NCBI GenBank assembly: GCA_019414665.1
Contig: DXLO01000023.1
Coordinates: 1-42,612, forward strand
Source of the DNA: Bacteroides sp.
Lineage (GTDB): Bacteria > Bacteroidota > Bacteroidia > Bacteroidales > Bacteroidaceae
Direction of reading: 5' to 3'
Length of the DNA: 42,612 bases
A program made the translations under genes and the position numbers. The notes under the pieces were generated by a model. It was given only the letters and a program-made list of their open reading frames with translations. It had not been told where the DNA came from and did no database searches. Positions 17,725-26,079 of the stretch are shown here, in pieces; the first letter of the stretch is position 1; each line of letters opens with the position of its first letter.

Positions 17725-18741
17725 TTACTTTTTAATAAAATATACTACAGTCGGAAGATGGTCGCTATATCCGTTCATCCATCTGCCTCCAGCCTGCGTA
17801 CGCAAAGGATAGCCTTTGTATTTTCCATCCGCTTGCATCAGGTAATCACGCTTGAATATTTCATGAGTGAAATAACTCAGCTTTTTATGGCGCTTGTTCA
17901 GGAAATTACCAGTAAAAACAATCTGGTCGAACAAATTCCATTTACCTCTATACTTTAATGTACCATCGCCTCCGGCAAGCGTATTCCACCAAGGATTATA
18001 TAAATCTTTCTTCTTCACATCTTTCATTTCACGCTTTGCTCCCAAGGCTTCTGCCATACTTTTATCCATAGGATCATCGTTCATGTCGCCCATGATTACA
18101 ATCTTGATTTTCGAATCCAGACGTTGCAGCGAATCCTTCAGTGCACGTACCTGCATACCTGCACGCTCACGAGCCGGAGATTCAGCTCCACGCGACGGCC
18201 AGTGATTTACAATAAAAGCCACACGTTCGCCAGCCAGTTTACCGTCAGCAATCAGAAAACCGCGTGTCGGACGATCTGTCGGTTGAGCCAATACATAAGG
18301 AACCAGTTTGGTAGCTGTCACTGTATACAGTTTCGGGTTGTAAAAGAAAGCACAGTCCACACCTCTTTCGTCCGGTCCCTCATAATGAATAATCTCATAC
18401 CCGCGATCGGCCAGTGCCGGCTGTTTCAGCAAATCTTCCAGCACATGACGGTTTTCCACCTCAGCCATGCCTATTACCGCAGCCCCCTCAGGTGTCTTGT
18501 CGGTAGCCAGCGATCCAAGTACCGTCGACATATTTTTCAGTTTCGACTGATATTTCTTATCGTCCCATTTATTTCTTCCGTCGGGCAGATATTCATAATC
18601 TTTCTTACCCTCATCGTGCTTCGTATCAAACAAATTTTCGAGGTTATAAAAGGCAACTCCGTAAACCGTACCTTTCTGCTCTTGAGCATAGCCCGCTATT
18701 ACCAGACATGCCCAGAAAAACGCAAACAGATATTTTTTCAT
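17725..18741 (-). CDS. Exported endonuclease/exonuclease/phosphatase (EEP) family enzyme
   Basis: From the preferred start at 18741 the protein has 338 residues with a signal peptide ending GYAQ (about residue 20). An in-frame ATG seven codons upstream lies in the stop region of the previous gene, whereas AGGAGG sits about 8 nt before the 18741 start, which also gives a clean signal peptide. EEP motifs are complete: FYNLENLFD (Asn33), GMAEVENR (metal Glu), GDMNDDP (Asp/Asn) and a C-terminal SDHLP (Asp/His). The family cuts phosphodiesters in DNA, RNA, lipids or sugar phosphates. As the last gene of a TonB-receptor operon, and 14 nt from a NUC nuclease gene, nucleic acid or its fragments is the likely substrate. 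Confidence 0.85.
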   Translation of the reverse strand: MKKYLFAFFWACLVIAGYAQEQKGTVYGVAFYNLENLFDTKHDEGKKDYEYLPDGRNKWDDKKYQSKLKNMSTVLGSLATDKTPEGAAVIGMAEVENRHVLEDLLKQPALADRGYEIIHYEGPDERGVDCAFFYNPKLYTVTATKLVPYVLAQPTDRPTRGFLIADGKLAGERVAFIVNHWPSRGAESPARERAGMQVRALKDSLQRLDSKIKIVIMGDMNDDPMDKSMAEALGAKREMKDVKKKDLYNPWWNTLAGGDGTLKYRGKWNLFDQIVFTGNFLNKRHKKLSYFTHEIFKRDYLMQADGKYKGYPLRTQAGGRWMNGYSDHLPTVVYFIKK

Positions 18742-18755
18742 ATATGTGCCTCCTG

Positions 18756-20039
18756 TTACCATGCCCAGTCATTCAGGTTACAAGCAGCCTCTACCTCATT
18801 TTCAAGTACATCAGGCAAATTACAGAAGAAATCAATGCCTGTTTCTTCTTCCAGTTTGTCTACAGAAACCACATATTCTTTCAGTTCGTCAAACGAAGGA
18901 TTTTTGGTCATACCTTCTTTATGAGGTACCAGGAAAGCAATAGCATGGAATACATCGTCTTTCTGGCTCAGAACAGCCATATAGTAATATTCCGGACAAG
19001 CCAGTCCGTGTATAGTAAATCCGTTTGCGTCTGTTGTAGGAGTACCACCATCAACTGTAGTACCTTTGAAGTTTTTCAGCAGCTTATTCAGCGTACCACC
19101 TTTTGTAACATACACCTTATCGTATACACCATCGGCTGTAGAACGTCCCCATGTCTGTACACGAGCCTCCAGCTTACGCCAGAAACCACCATTGAAGTCC
19201 TTCAACTGCGGTGACATATTACTGTAATAGAAAGTCTGTTCGTTAGCTTCTTTCAGATAAACACGGTCTTCCGAAGCGCACAGGTGTCCTTTATCAAAAC
19301 CGTCGTTCTTATGATCGCTTTCCTGAACTTGCATTTCTGCCGGAAGCTTCGGATCTACGGACCAGGCATCTGTACGTTTCACATTATCAGCCGAAGTTGT
19401 AGTATCGAACGTAAAAGCTACCCAGTTGGCATGACGTTTTGTATTATCCCATTCTAATGCATAGTTCAGAATCTGTACTCCGTCCATTGTTACATAATGA
19501 TCGGCGTATACATTCTGGTCATTCAAATGAGGAATTTCATAACCGGTTACCGAAACATTATCATAACCAGTATTTGCATTGACATTATCGTTCGGACGTT
19601 CTTCGGTCTGGTCGGTAACGACATACTCAATCGTTACATTGTTGCCGGTGATATCGGTTACACGGAATTTCACAAAGCGGTAAACCGTTGAAGCAGCATA
19701 GCGAGCCCAGTAAGCCGCACCAGCTGTTACAGTAGCATCCGACTGCCATTCTACATTTGCAGGAACAGTTGTCATTTCATCCAGACGTGCAGCTGCTACC
19801 TGGGTAAAACTGTAAGCGTTTCCGGCAAACTTTTTATCCTGTATATAAAACGGAGAATCAAATCCTTCCGGTTGGAATACAGAAAAGCCTAATGCAGCAT
19901 TTTCGTATCCTTTCAGAACAAGCGTAGATGCTCCTTCCTGAGTTGTCTGTACATAACCATTAGGTATGGTATTCTGATCATCACAACCGACATTGAACAA
20001 AGCCAGTGCCAGTCCTAAAATAAATAAATGTTTTTTCAT
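18756..20039 (-). CDS. DNA/RNA non-specific endonuclease (NUC) lipoprotein
   Basis: A 427-residue lipoprotein with lipobox FNVGC (Cys19). An uncharacterised beta-rich N-terminal part (about 25-170) precedes a beta-beta-alpha-metal NUC domain (about 170-400). The active-site block GFDKGHLCASEDR (His252 as general base) carries Lys in place of Arg in the usual DRGH motif. YYSNMSPQLKDFNGGFW supplies the metal-binding Asn274. This family (Serratia nuclease, NucA) cuts single- and double-stranded DNA and RNA. Lipidation places it in the envelope, possibly on the cell surface. A terminator-like hairpin in its leader should reduce its expression relative to the upstream genes. Confidence 0.88.
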   Translation of the reverse strand: MKKHLFILGLALALFNVGCDDQNTIPNGYVQTTQEGASTLVLKGYENAALGFSVFQPEGFDSPFYIQDKKFAGNAYSFTQVAAARLDEMTTVPANVEWQSDATVTAGAAYWARYAASTVYRFVKFRVTDITGNNVTIEYVVTDQTEERPNDNVNANTGYDNVSVTGYEIPHLNDQNVYADHYVTMDGVQILNYALEWDNTKRHANWVAFTFDTTTSADNVKRTDAWSVDPKLPAEMQVQESDHKNDGFDKGHLCASEDRVYLKEANEQTFYYSNMSPQLKDFNGGFWRKLEARVQTWGRSTADGVYDKVYVTKGGTLNKLLKNFKGTTVDGGTPTTDANGFTIHGLACPEYYYMAVLSQKDDVFHAIAFLVPHKEGMTKNPSFDELKEYVVSVDKLEEETGIDFFCNLPDVLENEVEAACNLNDWAW

Positions 20040-20065
20040 GACTAAACCTGTTAGATTTCGTTAGT

Positions 20066-20122
20066 AAAGAGAAAAATATCCGCCGGTTCTCACCCTTCGG
20101 CAGAGAAAGAACCAGCGGATAT
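20066..20122 (-). terminator. Intra-operon terminator-like hairpin
   Basis: On the minus strand a 15-bp stem (one U-G pair) forms between positions 20122-20108 and 20090-20076, followed by TTTTTCTCTTT at 20075-20065. It lies between the lipoprotein gene and the nuclease gene, so it should act as an attenuating, leaky terminator. No promoter is evident after it. Confidence 0.7.
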
Positions 20123-20133
20123 ACATTATAAAA

Positions 20134-22578
20134 TTATTCTGCTTCGTTTACCAGAACATTCTTAATTTCCCAAGTAGGAGCAGCACTGCTTGTGCTCTTG
20201 TAAACAAAGGCAATACGGATAACCTGACCAACATATGCGCTCAAGCTATAAGGACCTACTTTGTAGAAGTCCCAGCTCTGTCCGTCAGACCACTGTGTTT
20301 CATCAACTTCAACGGTTTCCCATGTACAAGATTCTACATCGTCTATATAATCAGTAGAAACTTTTACCATCATGTATTCAGAAAGCGGATTACCGTTCAG
20401 GAACTTATGAGCTTCTTCGAATGACAGCTGAGGTGTCATAGCTTCCGACAAATCGATAGCCGGAGTCAGCAGCCAGCTTTCAGTTTCATTGTTCGTATTG
20501 TTCATAAACGCTGAAGCCTTCCATCCATAGCTTGCATCACTCTTCCATACATGACTTACACCTGTCAGTGCAATATCCTGTACGGTAAATCCTCCGTCAT
20601 TGCCACCAGTCAGCGCTTCGTCCAGATAAACACCAGCCTGTGCTGTATATGTACCGTCGGCAGCTTTTTCGAAGATAGTAGTACGTGTAGAATAATTAGT
20701 AGAAGCAGCCCATCCACCGTTGAATGTATACTCTTCAACAATCGGGTTACTGTCGGCAGTCTTCTTATAGACTACAGCTACCTGTTCGCCCTTCACTGCG
20801 TACGGGAATTTCTGTGCCAGATAAACCGGGAAGATAATAGACGGTTTAGAAACATAGTCAGTACCAATTTCAGCGTAGAGCTTCGGATCAGCAACTAATA
20901 CATTAACGTCTTCTTTAGCATATTCAGCCCATGTACCATTAGTGTAGACATACAATGCAGCAGTATTAGCATAAGCACCCGAAGCACGTGTCATGCGCAT
21001 CATAGCCGCAGCCACTTCGTTTTCAGGAACTTCCTTAAACAGACATACATCCCAGTATTTTTTTTCTTTCACCAAAGTATTTTTCAGTTGCACAGTCGGA
21101 GCGCACTTGTCTGTACTCTTATAACCGTATGCAATCACGATTTTCTGTCCTTTAAACTGGCTCAGATCGATAGACTGATCAGTAGAGGTCCACGAGCTAC
21201 CCACCTTCGATGCATCGTAAGTCAGGTCTGTCCAGGTAGCGCCTGCCACATCACCCGTATAATTAGAAGAAACTCTCACGGTAAAGAAATCGGTAGCCTT
21301 GTTACCATTCAGGAAGTTGATAGCTAGGTTGAAGCTCAGCACCGGAGCAGTAGCATTCGAAAGATCGATTTCCGAAGATACCACATAACTTTCAGACGGC
21401 AGATTCTTTTTGTTTACGAAAGCAGAACCTTTATAGTAACCATATGAATCGATTTTCCATACATAATCAGAACCTTCCGGCAATTTTACATCCTTAATGG
21501 CAAACTTATCAGTTTCCTTATTCATCGGATCTGAGAAATAAGTATAAGTAGACTCCGGATAAGCACCGAAACTATATTTTTCGTTTACATACGTCAACTT
21601 CACAGTTTTGTTTTTCTCAACATTCTTCAGTGCGAATGTACCGTCACCGTTTTCACTCAAGGTCCATTCTCCACCTTCTGTCGGAACAGATGAAGTTACA
21701 TTAAAGCTATTGAATGTACCGCTCATGTAAATATACTGCGACCAACCGTTCAGCAAGGTAAAGCCATTATCAGTCTTACCCAAAGTAACTACCTGTTCTG
21801 CACCGTCGGCATTTGCAATTACACCATTTTCACCAACTGTAATAGGCGACGGATTCATATATCCATAGTTATAGCTTTCCTTATCCAGCTTTCCGAACGG
21901 ATAGTAATTACCGTCGTCAGCCTTGGCAGCTATTACATAATTGCCTCCCTCACCGTCGAATGAAGTCACCTTCTGGTATACCATCGGAATAACAGAACCA
22001 CCGCCACTACCGGGTTCAAATTCTGAATATGCATAATTCACAGCCACCATATCTCCTTCGGCAGGATTGCTCATAGCACCAGCCAGCACTTCAGGAAGCT
22101 TCTTCATCGTAGACGGAGAAAGGTAAGTAGCCGATGCAGTTTCTCCCCATACATTCCGGTAGTCTGCATTCGAAAGTGTATACTCTTTCAGATTCTTGAA
22201 GTCGGCCAAATAGGTAGACGGAGCTTTATACATATTATATGAAACAGAAAAACGAGATCCGGCATCAGCCTGCGGATATTTTTCTGTAATAAAAGCTGGC
22301 AGGAACCATTCTGCTTCCGTTTTGTCTGCAAAATATCTGTTTTTACCAATTGCTTCAAGAGCAGCTACATATGTACCGTTTTCAGGATCTTTCGACAAAG
22401 CGATTTCCTTATTGGTTGCATTATTGGCAACTGTCGCATAATCTGCTGCAGCCAATTTGATAGCGACTCCCTTCTTGACATCCGAAATCTGAGAGCCGAG
22501 GTTAAACTGGTCATTGTAATCTTCACATGCAGTCAGTGAAGCTAACAATGCTGTAGATATAAATAATATTTTTTTCAT
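20134..22578 (-). CDS. Two-copy choice-of-anchor J (cleaved-adhesin-like) lipoprotein
   Basis: An 814-residue lipoprotein (LTAC, Cys18, then EDYNDQ). The N-terminal part is unassigned. Two related jelly-roll modules follow, seen from parallel segments: ESYVVSSEIDLSN ... FNLAINFLNGN ... VRVSSNYTGDV near the middle and ESWLLTPAIDLSE ... FEEAHKFLNGN ... VKVSTDYIDDV at the C-terminus. Each ends in IAYGYKST or IAFVYKST and a WEIKNVLV-like strand. These modules resemble the choice-of-anchor J / cleaved adhesin group found on secreted binding proteins. It follows the TonB receptor by 25 nt, occupying the place where a SusD would be, so it is probably the receptor's surface binding partner (inference). 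Confidence 0.75.
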   Translation of the reverse strand: MKKILFISTALLASLTACEDYNDQFNLGSQISDVKKGVAIKLAAADYATVANNATNKEIALSKDPENGTYVAALEAIGKNRYFADKTEAEWFLPAFITEKYPQADAGSRFSVSYNMYKAPSTYLADFKNLKEYTLSNADYRNVWGETASATYLSPSTMKKLPEVLAGAMSNPAEGDMVAVNYAYSEFEPGSGGGSVIPMVYQKVTSFDGEGGNYVIAAKADDGNYYPFGKLDKESYNYGYMNPSPITVGENGVIANADGAEQVVTLGKTDNGFTLLNGWSQYIYMSGTFNSFNVTSSVPTEGGEWTLSENGDGTFALKNVEKNKTVKLTYVNEKYSFGAYPESTYTYFSDPMNKETDKFAIKDVKLPEGSDYVWKIDSYGYYKGSAFVNKKNLPSESYVVSSEIDLSNATAPVLSFNLAINFLNGNKATDFFTVRVSSNYTGDVAGATWTDLTYDASKVGSSWTSTDQSIDLSQFKGQKIVIAYGYKSTDKCAPTVQLKNTLVKEKKYWDVCLFKEVPENEVAAAMMRMTRASGAYANTAALYVYTNGTWAEYAKEDVNVLVADPKLYAEIGTDYVSKPSIIFPVYLAQKFPYAVKGEQVAVVYKKTADSNPIVEEYTFNGGWAASTNYSTRTTIFEKAADGTYTAQAGVYLDEALTGGNDGGFTVQDIALTGVSHVWKSDASYGWKASAFMNNTNNETESWLLTPAIDLSEAMTPQLSFEEAHKFLNGNPLSEYMMVKVSTDYIDDVESCTWETVEVDETQWSDGQSWDFYKVGPYSLSAYVGQVIRIAFVYKSTSSAAPTWEIKNVLVNEAE

Positions 22579-22603
22579 AAATTCTTTTCTTTAAAACAGG
22601 TGA

Positions 22604-25312
22604 TTAGAAATTAACTCTCAGTCTTAGACTATATGTACGTCCGAAAGCATAGTAACAATAGATAGTTTCTTCCGAAACAACACCTGATTTAGGATTATAT
22701 GCCTTAGAGATGTACTGGTAGTCAAGTAAGTTATTTACATTTCCTGACAATGTAGCATCCAGTTTGCCCAGTTTGAAACGATAAGAAGCATTCATATCGA
22801 TCTGGCTTGCTGCAGGTACTTTCCATGGTTCAGCAATACTGATTTCCTGACCCAGTTTCAAATTGCTTCCGCTGAATGAATAGTAAGCATAGTTACGTCC
22901 GTAATAAGTCCAGTCAGCACCAACACGGATAGACTTGCCAATCTTGAAAGTTGCACCCAATGCAGCAGTAGTCTGTGCAGAACCACCCACACGTACACCC
23001 TTCAGGTTGATAGAAGCCGACACATGATCGGGAGCAGCGATTCCGCTTGCCTGAGTACCGTCTTCCTTCAGCGGCATACCCTTGTCATCGTAAGCATAAC
23101 CGGTAGCATTGCTGTCCCATTTCCAATCACCCAAAGAGAACATACCTGTAATATCCAACCATTTTACCGGAGTAACCTTCACATCCAGTTCCACACCTTT
23201 ATGCAAGGCATTTACACCAGTCATGTTCATATAGTATTCAGTACGTTCCTGATTATCCAGCTGACCAGATTTAGTCATCGCCTTATCCAGCCATTTGGTC
23301 CAGTAAGCATTGACGTTAGCAGTCAACCAGCTGTTGCGGAAACCATAACCCAATTCGAAAGAAAGCACTTTTTCATTCTTAGCATCCTTGTTGATGGCAT
23401 GACTTGCATTCGCCTGCATGAAAGCACCATAAGAGAATTTAGGCGCACGGCTGATATAACCCAAGTTGAAGAAAACGTTATGATTTTCAGTAATGTTGTA
23501 GTTAGCTCCACCTTTTGCAGTAAATCCGAGGAAGCTAACTTTATCTGATTTAGCATGAGCTTTGTCGTAGAACAAGCGGTCGTAACGCCAATAAGTAGTA
23601 TTCGACAATGAACCGGCAACGAAAGCCGAAAGTTTGTCTTTATTGAATTCGCTCTGGAAGAAAGCACCTTCCTGCATTACATGTCCGTCATAATCACGGT
23701 AAACTACATCACCAACACCCAGCTTTTCATATTTCCACATCGGATCGGCAGCCGCGATATTATTTTCAGCCAACACATCACCACGAGTAGAGTCCATGAA
23801 ATACTGACCACCGTACAAGTCCGAAATTTCATTGGTATGAGTTCCCTTGTAATAACGGAAGTCTACACCACCATAGAAGTCGATGTACTTACCGAACTTA
23901 GTGGTATAAGTCGACAGCAAACCATACCAGTTGTGATAGTTCTTTGACAAGCTCATGGCAAGCATAGAACCATATTCACTTTCCGCGTTGATATCCTGGA
24001 TAGCTCCATAGTCGAATGTACCATCAGGATTACGGAACTTAGTCTGAAGCACACCATAGTTGGCACCTTTCCAATCCTGATAAGAATATCCGTAATATTC
24101 GTTACCTTGTCCGGAATAACCATAACCACGTCCGATAGAAACATAAGCAACAGTACTCAAAGAAGATTTGTCATCAATCTGCCACTGATGATTCAAGCTG
24201 ATCTGCGGTTTGTGGTAAGAGTTGTACTCACTGGTTCTGCGACGACCTTCGTTGTCAAAACCGTAAGTTGAATTATATTTATAATTCTTAATGCCATACA
24301 CTTCTTCAGTCATTTTCCAGTCAGCAATTGTCAAAGCGCCATTACGCTGATAGTGTGTTTGAGGAGCACCAAATACTGTAAACGACAGCTGATGAGCGTC
24401 ATTCAATCGTTTTGAGACATTCAGGAAGTAGTTGTAGCCTTCAAAGTCAAGTCCTTGAGCATATCCGTTACCCCAGTTCTTAGAACCCAGCAAAGTCATA
24501 GCCCATCCTGATTTAGTAAGACCTGTAGAAACACTGAACAAGATTTTGTTCATACCATCGTTACCCAAAGAATACGATACTGTACCACCTTTCTTGCTTT
24601 CCAGACTCTGAGTAATGATATTGATAGTACCTCCCACAGAAGGAGCAGAAACTTTTGAAGCACCTAATCCACGCTGCGTCTGCATTGTACGAGTCACGTC
24701 AGTCAGTCCTGACCAGTTAGACCAGTAAACACCTCCCCATTCCATATCGTTCATCGGCACACCATTTACCATCACAGCAATATTCTCATTACCGAATCCA
24801 CGCATATAGATTTCAGAGTCACCGTAACCACCACCATCTTTATTGGCATGCACACCCGGAGTAGATTTCAGGATTTCAGGAAATTCCTGAGTACCCAGTT
24901 TTTCTTCGATGAAGTCCATTGCCACGCTTGATACGGCAACAGGAGTTTTACGTGCTACCGCAATAGAAGAAGTTACTACGACATCATTCAGTACATGTGA
25001 ATCGGCCTCCATCGAAACTGTACCCAAATCCACAGTACCCTTCTGAGTTATTTTCATTGTTTTGGTCTTATAGCCCAAATACTTAAATTCGACAGTAGTT
25101 CCCGATGTTGTAATTTTCAACGAGAACACTCCGTCGATATCGGTTACAGAACCTTCAGTAGACCCTTTCACGGAAACCGTTGCCCCGATAAGAGGCTCAT
25201 TACTTTCCGCATCTACAATCTTGCCTTTCAATGTAGCCTGAGCTACTGCAGTGGCTGTACCAAAAATTACAAGCACCGCAAACAATAGAAAATGCTTCAA
25301 TTGATTTTTCAT
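22604..25312 (-). CDS. TonB-dependent receptor with CarboxypepD-regulatory domain
   Basis: A 902-residue outer-membrane receptor with a signal peptide ending ATAVAQ (about 25), a CarboxypepD_reg-like domain (about 27-110; GKIVDAESNEPLIGATVSV ... GYKTKTMKI), a plug (about 120-235; PEILKSTPGVHANKDGGG, IYMRGFGNENIAVMVNGVPMND) and a 22-strand barrel ending in RLRVNF. It is shorter than SusC proteins and has no SusD next to it. It heads an operon with a jelly-roll lipoprotein and two exported nucleases, so nucleic-acid fragments, nucleotides or a phosphorylated nutrient are the likely cargo. Strong TonB-box and motif matches make the class assignment sure; the cargo is inferred. Confidence 0.93.
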   Translation of the reverse strand: MKNQLKHFLLFAVLVIFGTATAVAQATLKGKIVDAESNEPLIGATVSVKGSTEGSVTDIDGVFSLKITTSGTTVEFKYLGYKTKTMKITQKGTVDLGTVSMEADSHVLNDVVVTSSIAVARKTPVAVSSVAMDFIEEKLGTQEFPEILKSTPGVHANKDGGGYGDSEIYMRGFGNENIAVMVNGVPMNDMEWGGVYWSNWSGLTDVTRTMQTQRGLGASKVSAPSVGGTINIITQSLESKKGGTVSYSLGNDGMNKILFSVSTGLTKSGWAMTLLGSKNWGNGYAQGLDFEGYNYFLNVSKRLNDAHQLSFTVFGAPQTHYQRNGALTIADWKMTEEVYGIKNYKYNSTYGFDNEGRRRTSEYNSYHKPQISLNHQWQIDDKSSLSTVAYVSIGRGYGYSGQGNEYYGYSYQDWKGANYGVLQTKFRNPDGTFDYGAIQDINAESEYGSMLAMSLSKNYHNWYGLLSTYTTKFGKYIDFYGGVDFRYYKGTHTNEISDLYGGQYFMDSTRGDVLAENNIAAADPMWKYEKLGVGDVVYRDYDGHVMQEGAFFQSEFNKDKLSAFVAGSLSNTTYWRYDRLFYDKAHAKSDKVSFLGFTAKGGANYNITENHNVFFNLGYISRAPKFSYGAFMQANASHAINKDAKNEKVLSFELGYGFRNSWLTANVNAYWTKWLDKAMTKSGQLDNQERTEYYMNMTGVNALHKGVELDVKVTPVKWLDITGMFSLGDWKWDSNATGYAYDDKGMPLKEDGTQASGIAAPDHVSASINLKGVRVGGSAQTTAALGATFKIGKSIRVGADWTYYGRNYAYYSFSGSNLKLGQEISIAEPWKVPAASQIDMNASYRFKLGKLDATLSGNVNNLLDYQYISKAYNPKSGVVSEETIYCYYAFGRTYSLRLRVNF

Positions 25313-25354
25313 ACGTTTTCTTAAATTGTTTTTGTGTTATTAATAAATCAGAAA

Positions 25355-25362
25355 CAAATATA
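25355..25362 (-). promoter_or_regulatory. -7 element for the receptor/nuclease operon
   Basis: CAAATATA on the plus strand is TATATTTG on the minus strand, a perfect TAnnTTTG, 43 nt before the receptor start. A dyad ATTAAC-N8-GTTAAT (25411-25430) lies about 50 nt further upstream and could be an operator. Confidence 0.5.
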
Positions 25363-26039
25363 CTAAAAAAAATTAAAAAAACCAGCATAAAAATTCAACT
25401 TTGTCAACACATTAACTTGTTTATGTTAATTATTCTATCAGCTTTCCAGACAGAATATTCAAGTAAAGCCAACTTATCCTTTTTATAACAAAACAGTATC
25501 ACACTTAAACATGCAAAATTCCTTACAAATTCAAACAACAATACACAAAACAACTAGCAAATTATCAGAAAGTCCAAATTTTAATCGGAATGTCACACAC
25601 CTGCCGTACTTGCGATTTTAGCAAGTTTCCTATAACACAAAAAGCAGGCGGGCCACTAGTGTACCCAAAAGGTAGCATACCTACCATACTTATTTACAAG
25701 CTATTACAAGCTCCTACGGGCCACAACAGCACCACTAGTGTTGCCACCCTTTCCTATTATATATTAAAAGAAAGAGTAAAAGCAAGGGAAGTTTTTTCCG
25801 AAAAAACTTCAACCGGATTTTTTTTAAGAATTCGTCAGATCGTTTTTAACACTTCAAAGCATACTGTAAATCTCCTGCAAGAATACGATATATTTTGTAC
25901 AAAGCATTTCTCTATTCGTACATAAATTAGAGAAAAGTTCGGCAAGTTTTCGCTAAAACACCAGCATTTTTCATTTTCAAAGACCACACAGCCACTAAAG
26001 AAAGACATCCAAACATGAGGAAAACAGTCCGGTTTTTAG
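25363..26039. other. Repeat-bearing intergenic region between receptor operon and radA
   Basis: No convincing gene is present. An open frame at 25590-25925 (111 codons, plus) has no recognisable domain and a composition unlike its neighbours. Structural elements: hairpin CTTGC-N7-GCAAG (25609-25625); CACTAGTG twice (25654-25661 and 25733-25740); a tandem TTACAAGCTA / TTACAAGCTC (25694-25713); and a 10-bp perfect hairpin at 25788-25810 followed by T8 (25818-25825) that resembles a plus-strand terminator. The region could hold a small RNA or the remains of an element. Confidence 0.4.
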
Positions 26040-26047
26040 TATCTTTG
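26040..26047 (+). promoter_or_regulatory. radA -7 element
   Basis: TATCTTTG matches TAnnTTTG 33 nt before the radA start. Confidence 0.6.
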
Positions 26048-26079
26048 CAAAGATAAGCAATCAATCGGAATAAAAAATC

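Noticed and set aside
18742..18762. Upstream start of the EEP gene (seven extra codons)
   Set aside because: The AGGAGG site and the signal peptide both favour the start at 18741.
18124..18924. A 266-codon plus-strand frame across the EEP and NUC genes
   Set aside because: It crosses two well-supported minus-strand genes and their junction and has no domain.
25590..25925. A confident protein-coding call for the 111-codon frame
   Set aside because: No ribosome-binding site, no recognisable domain, and it spans repeats and a terminator-like hairpin; described as a region instead.
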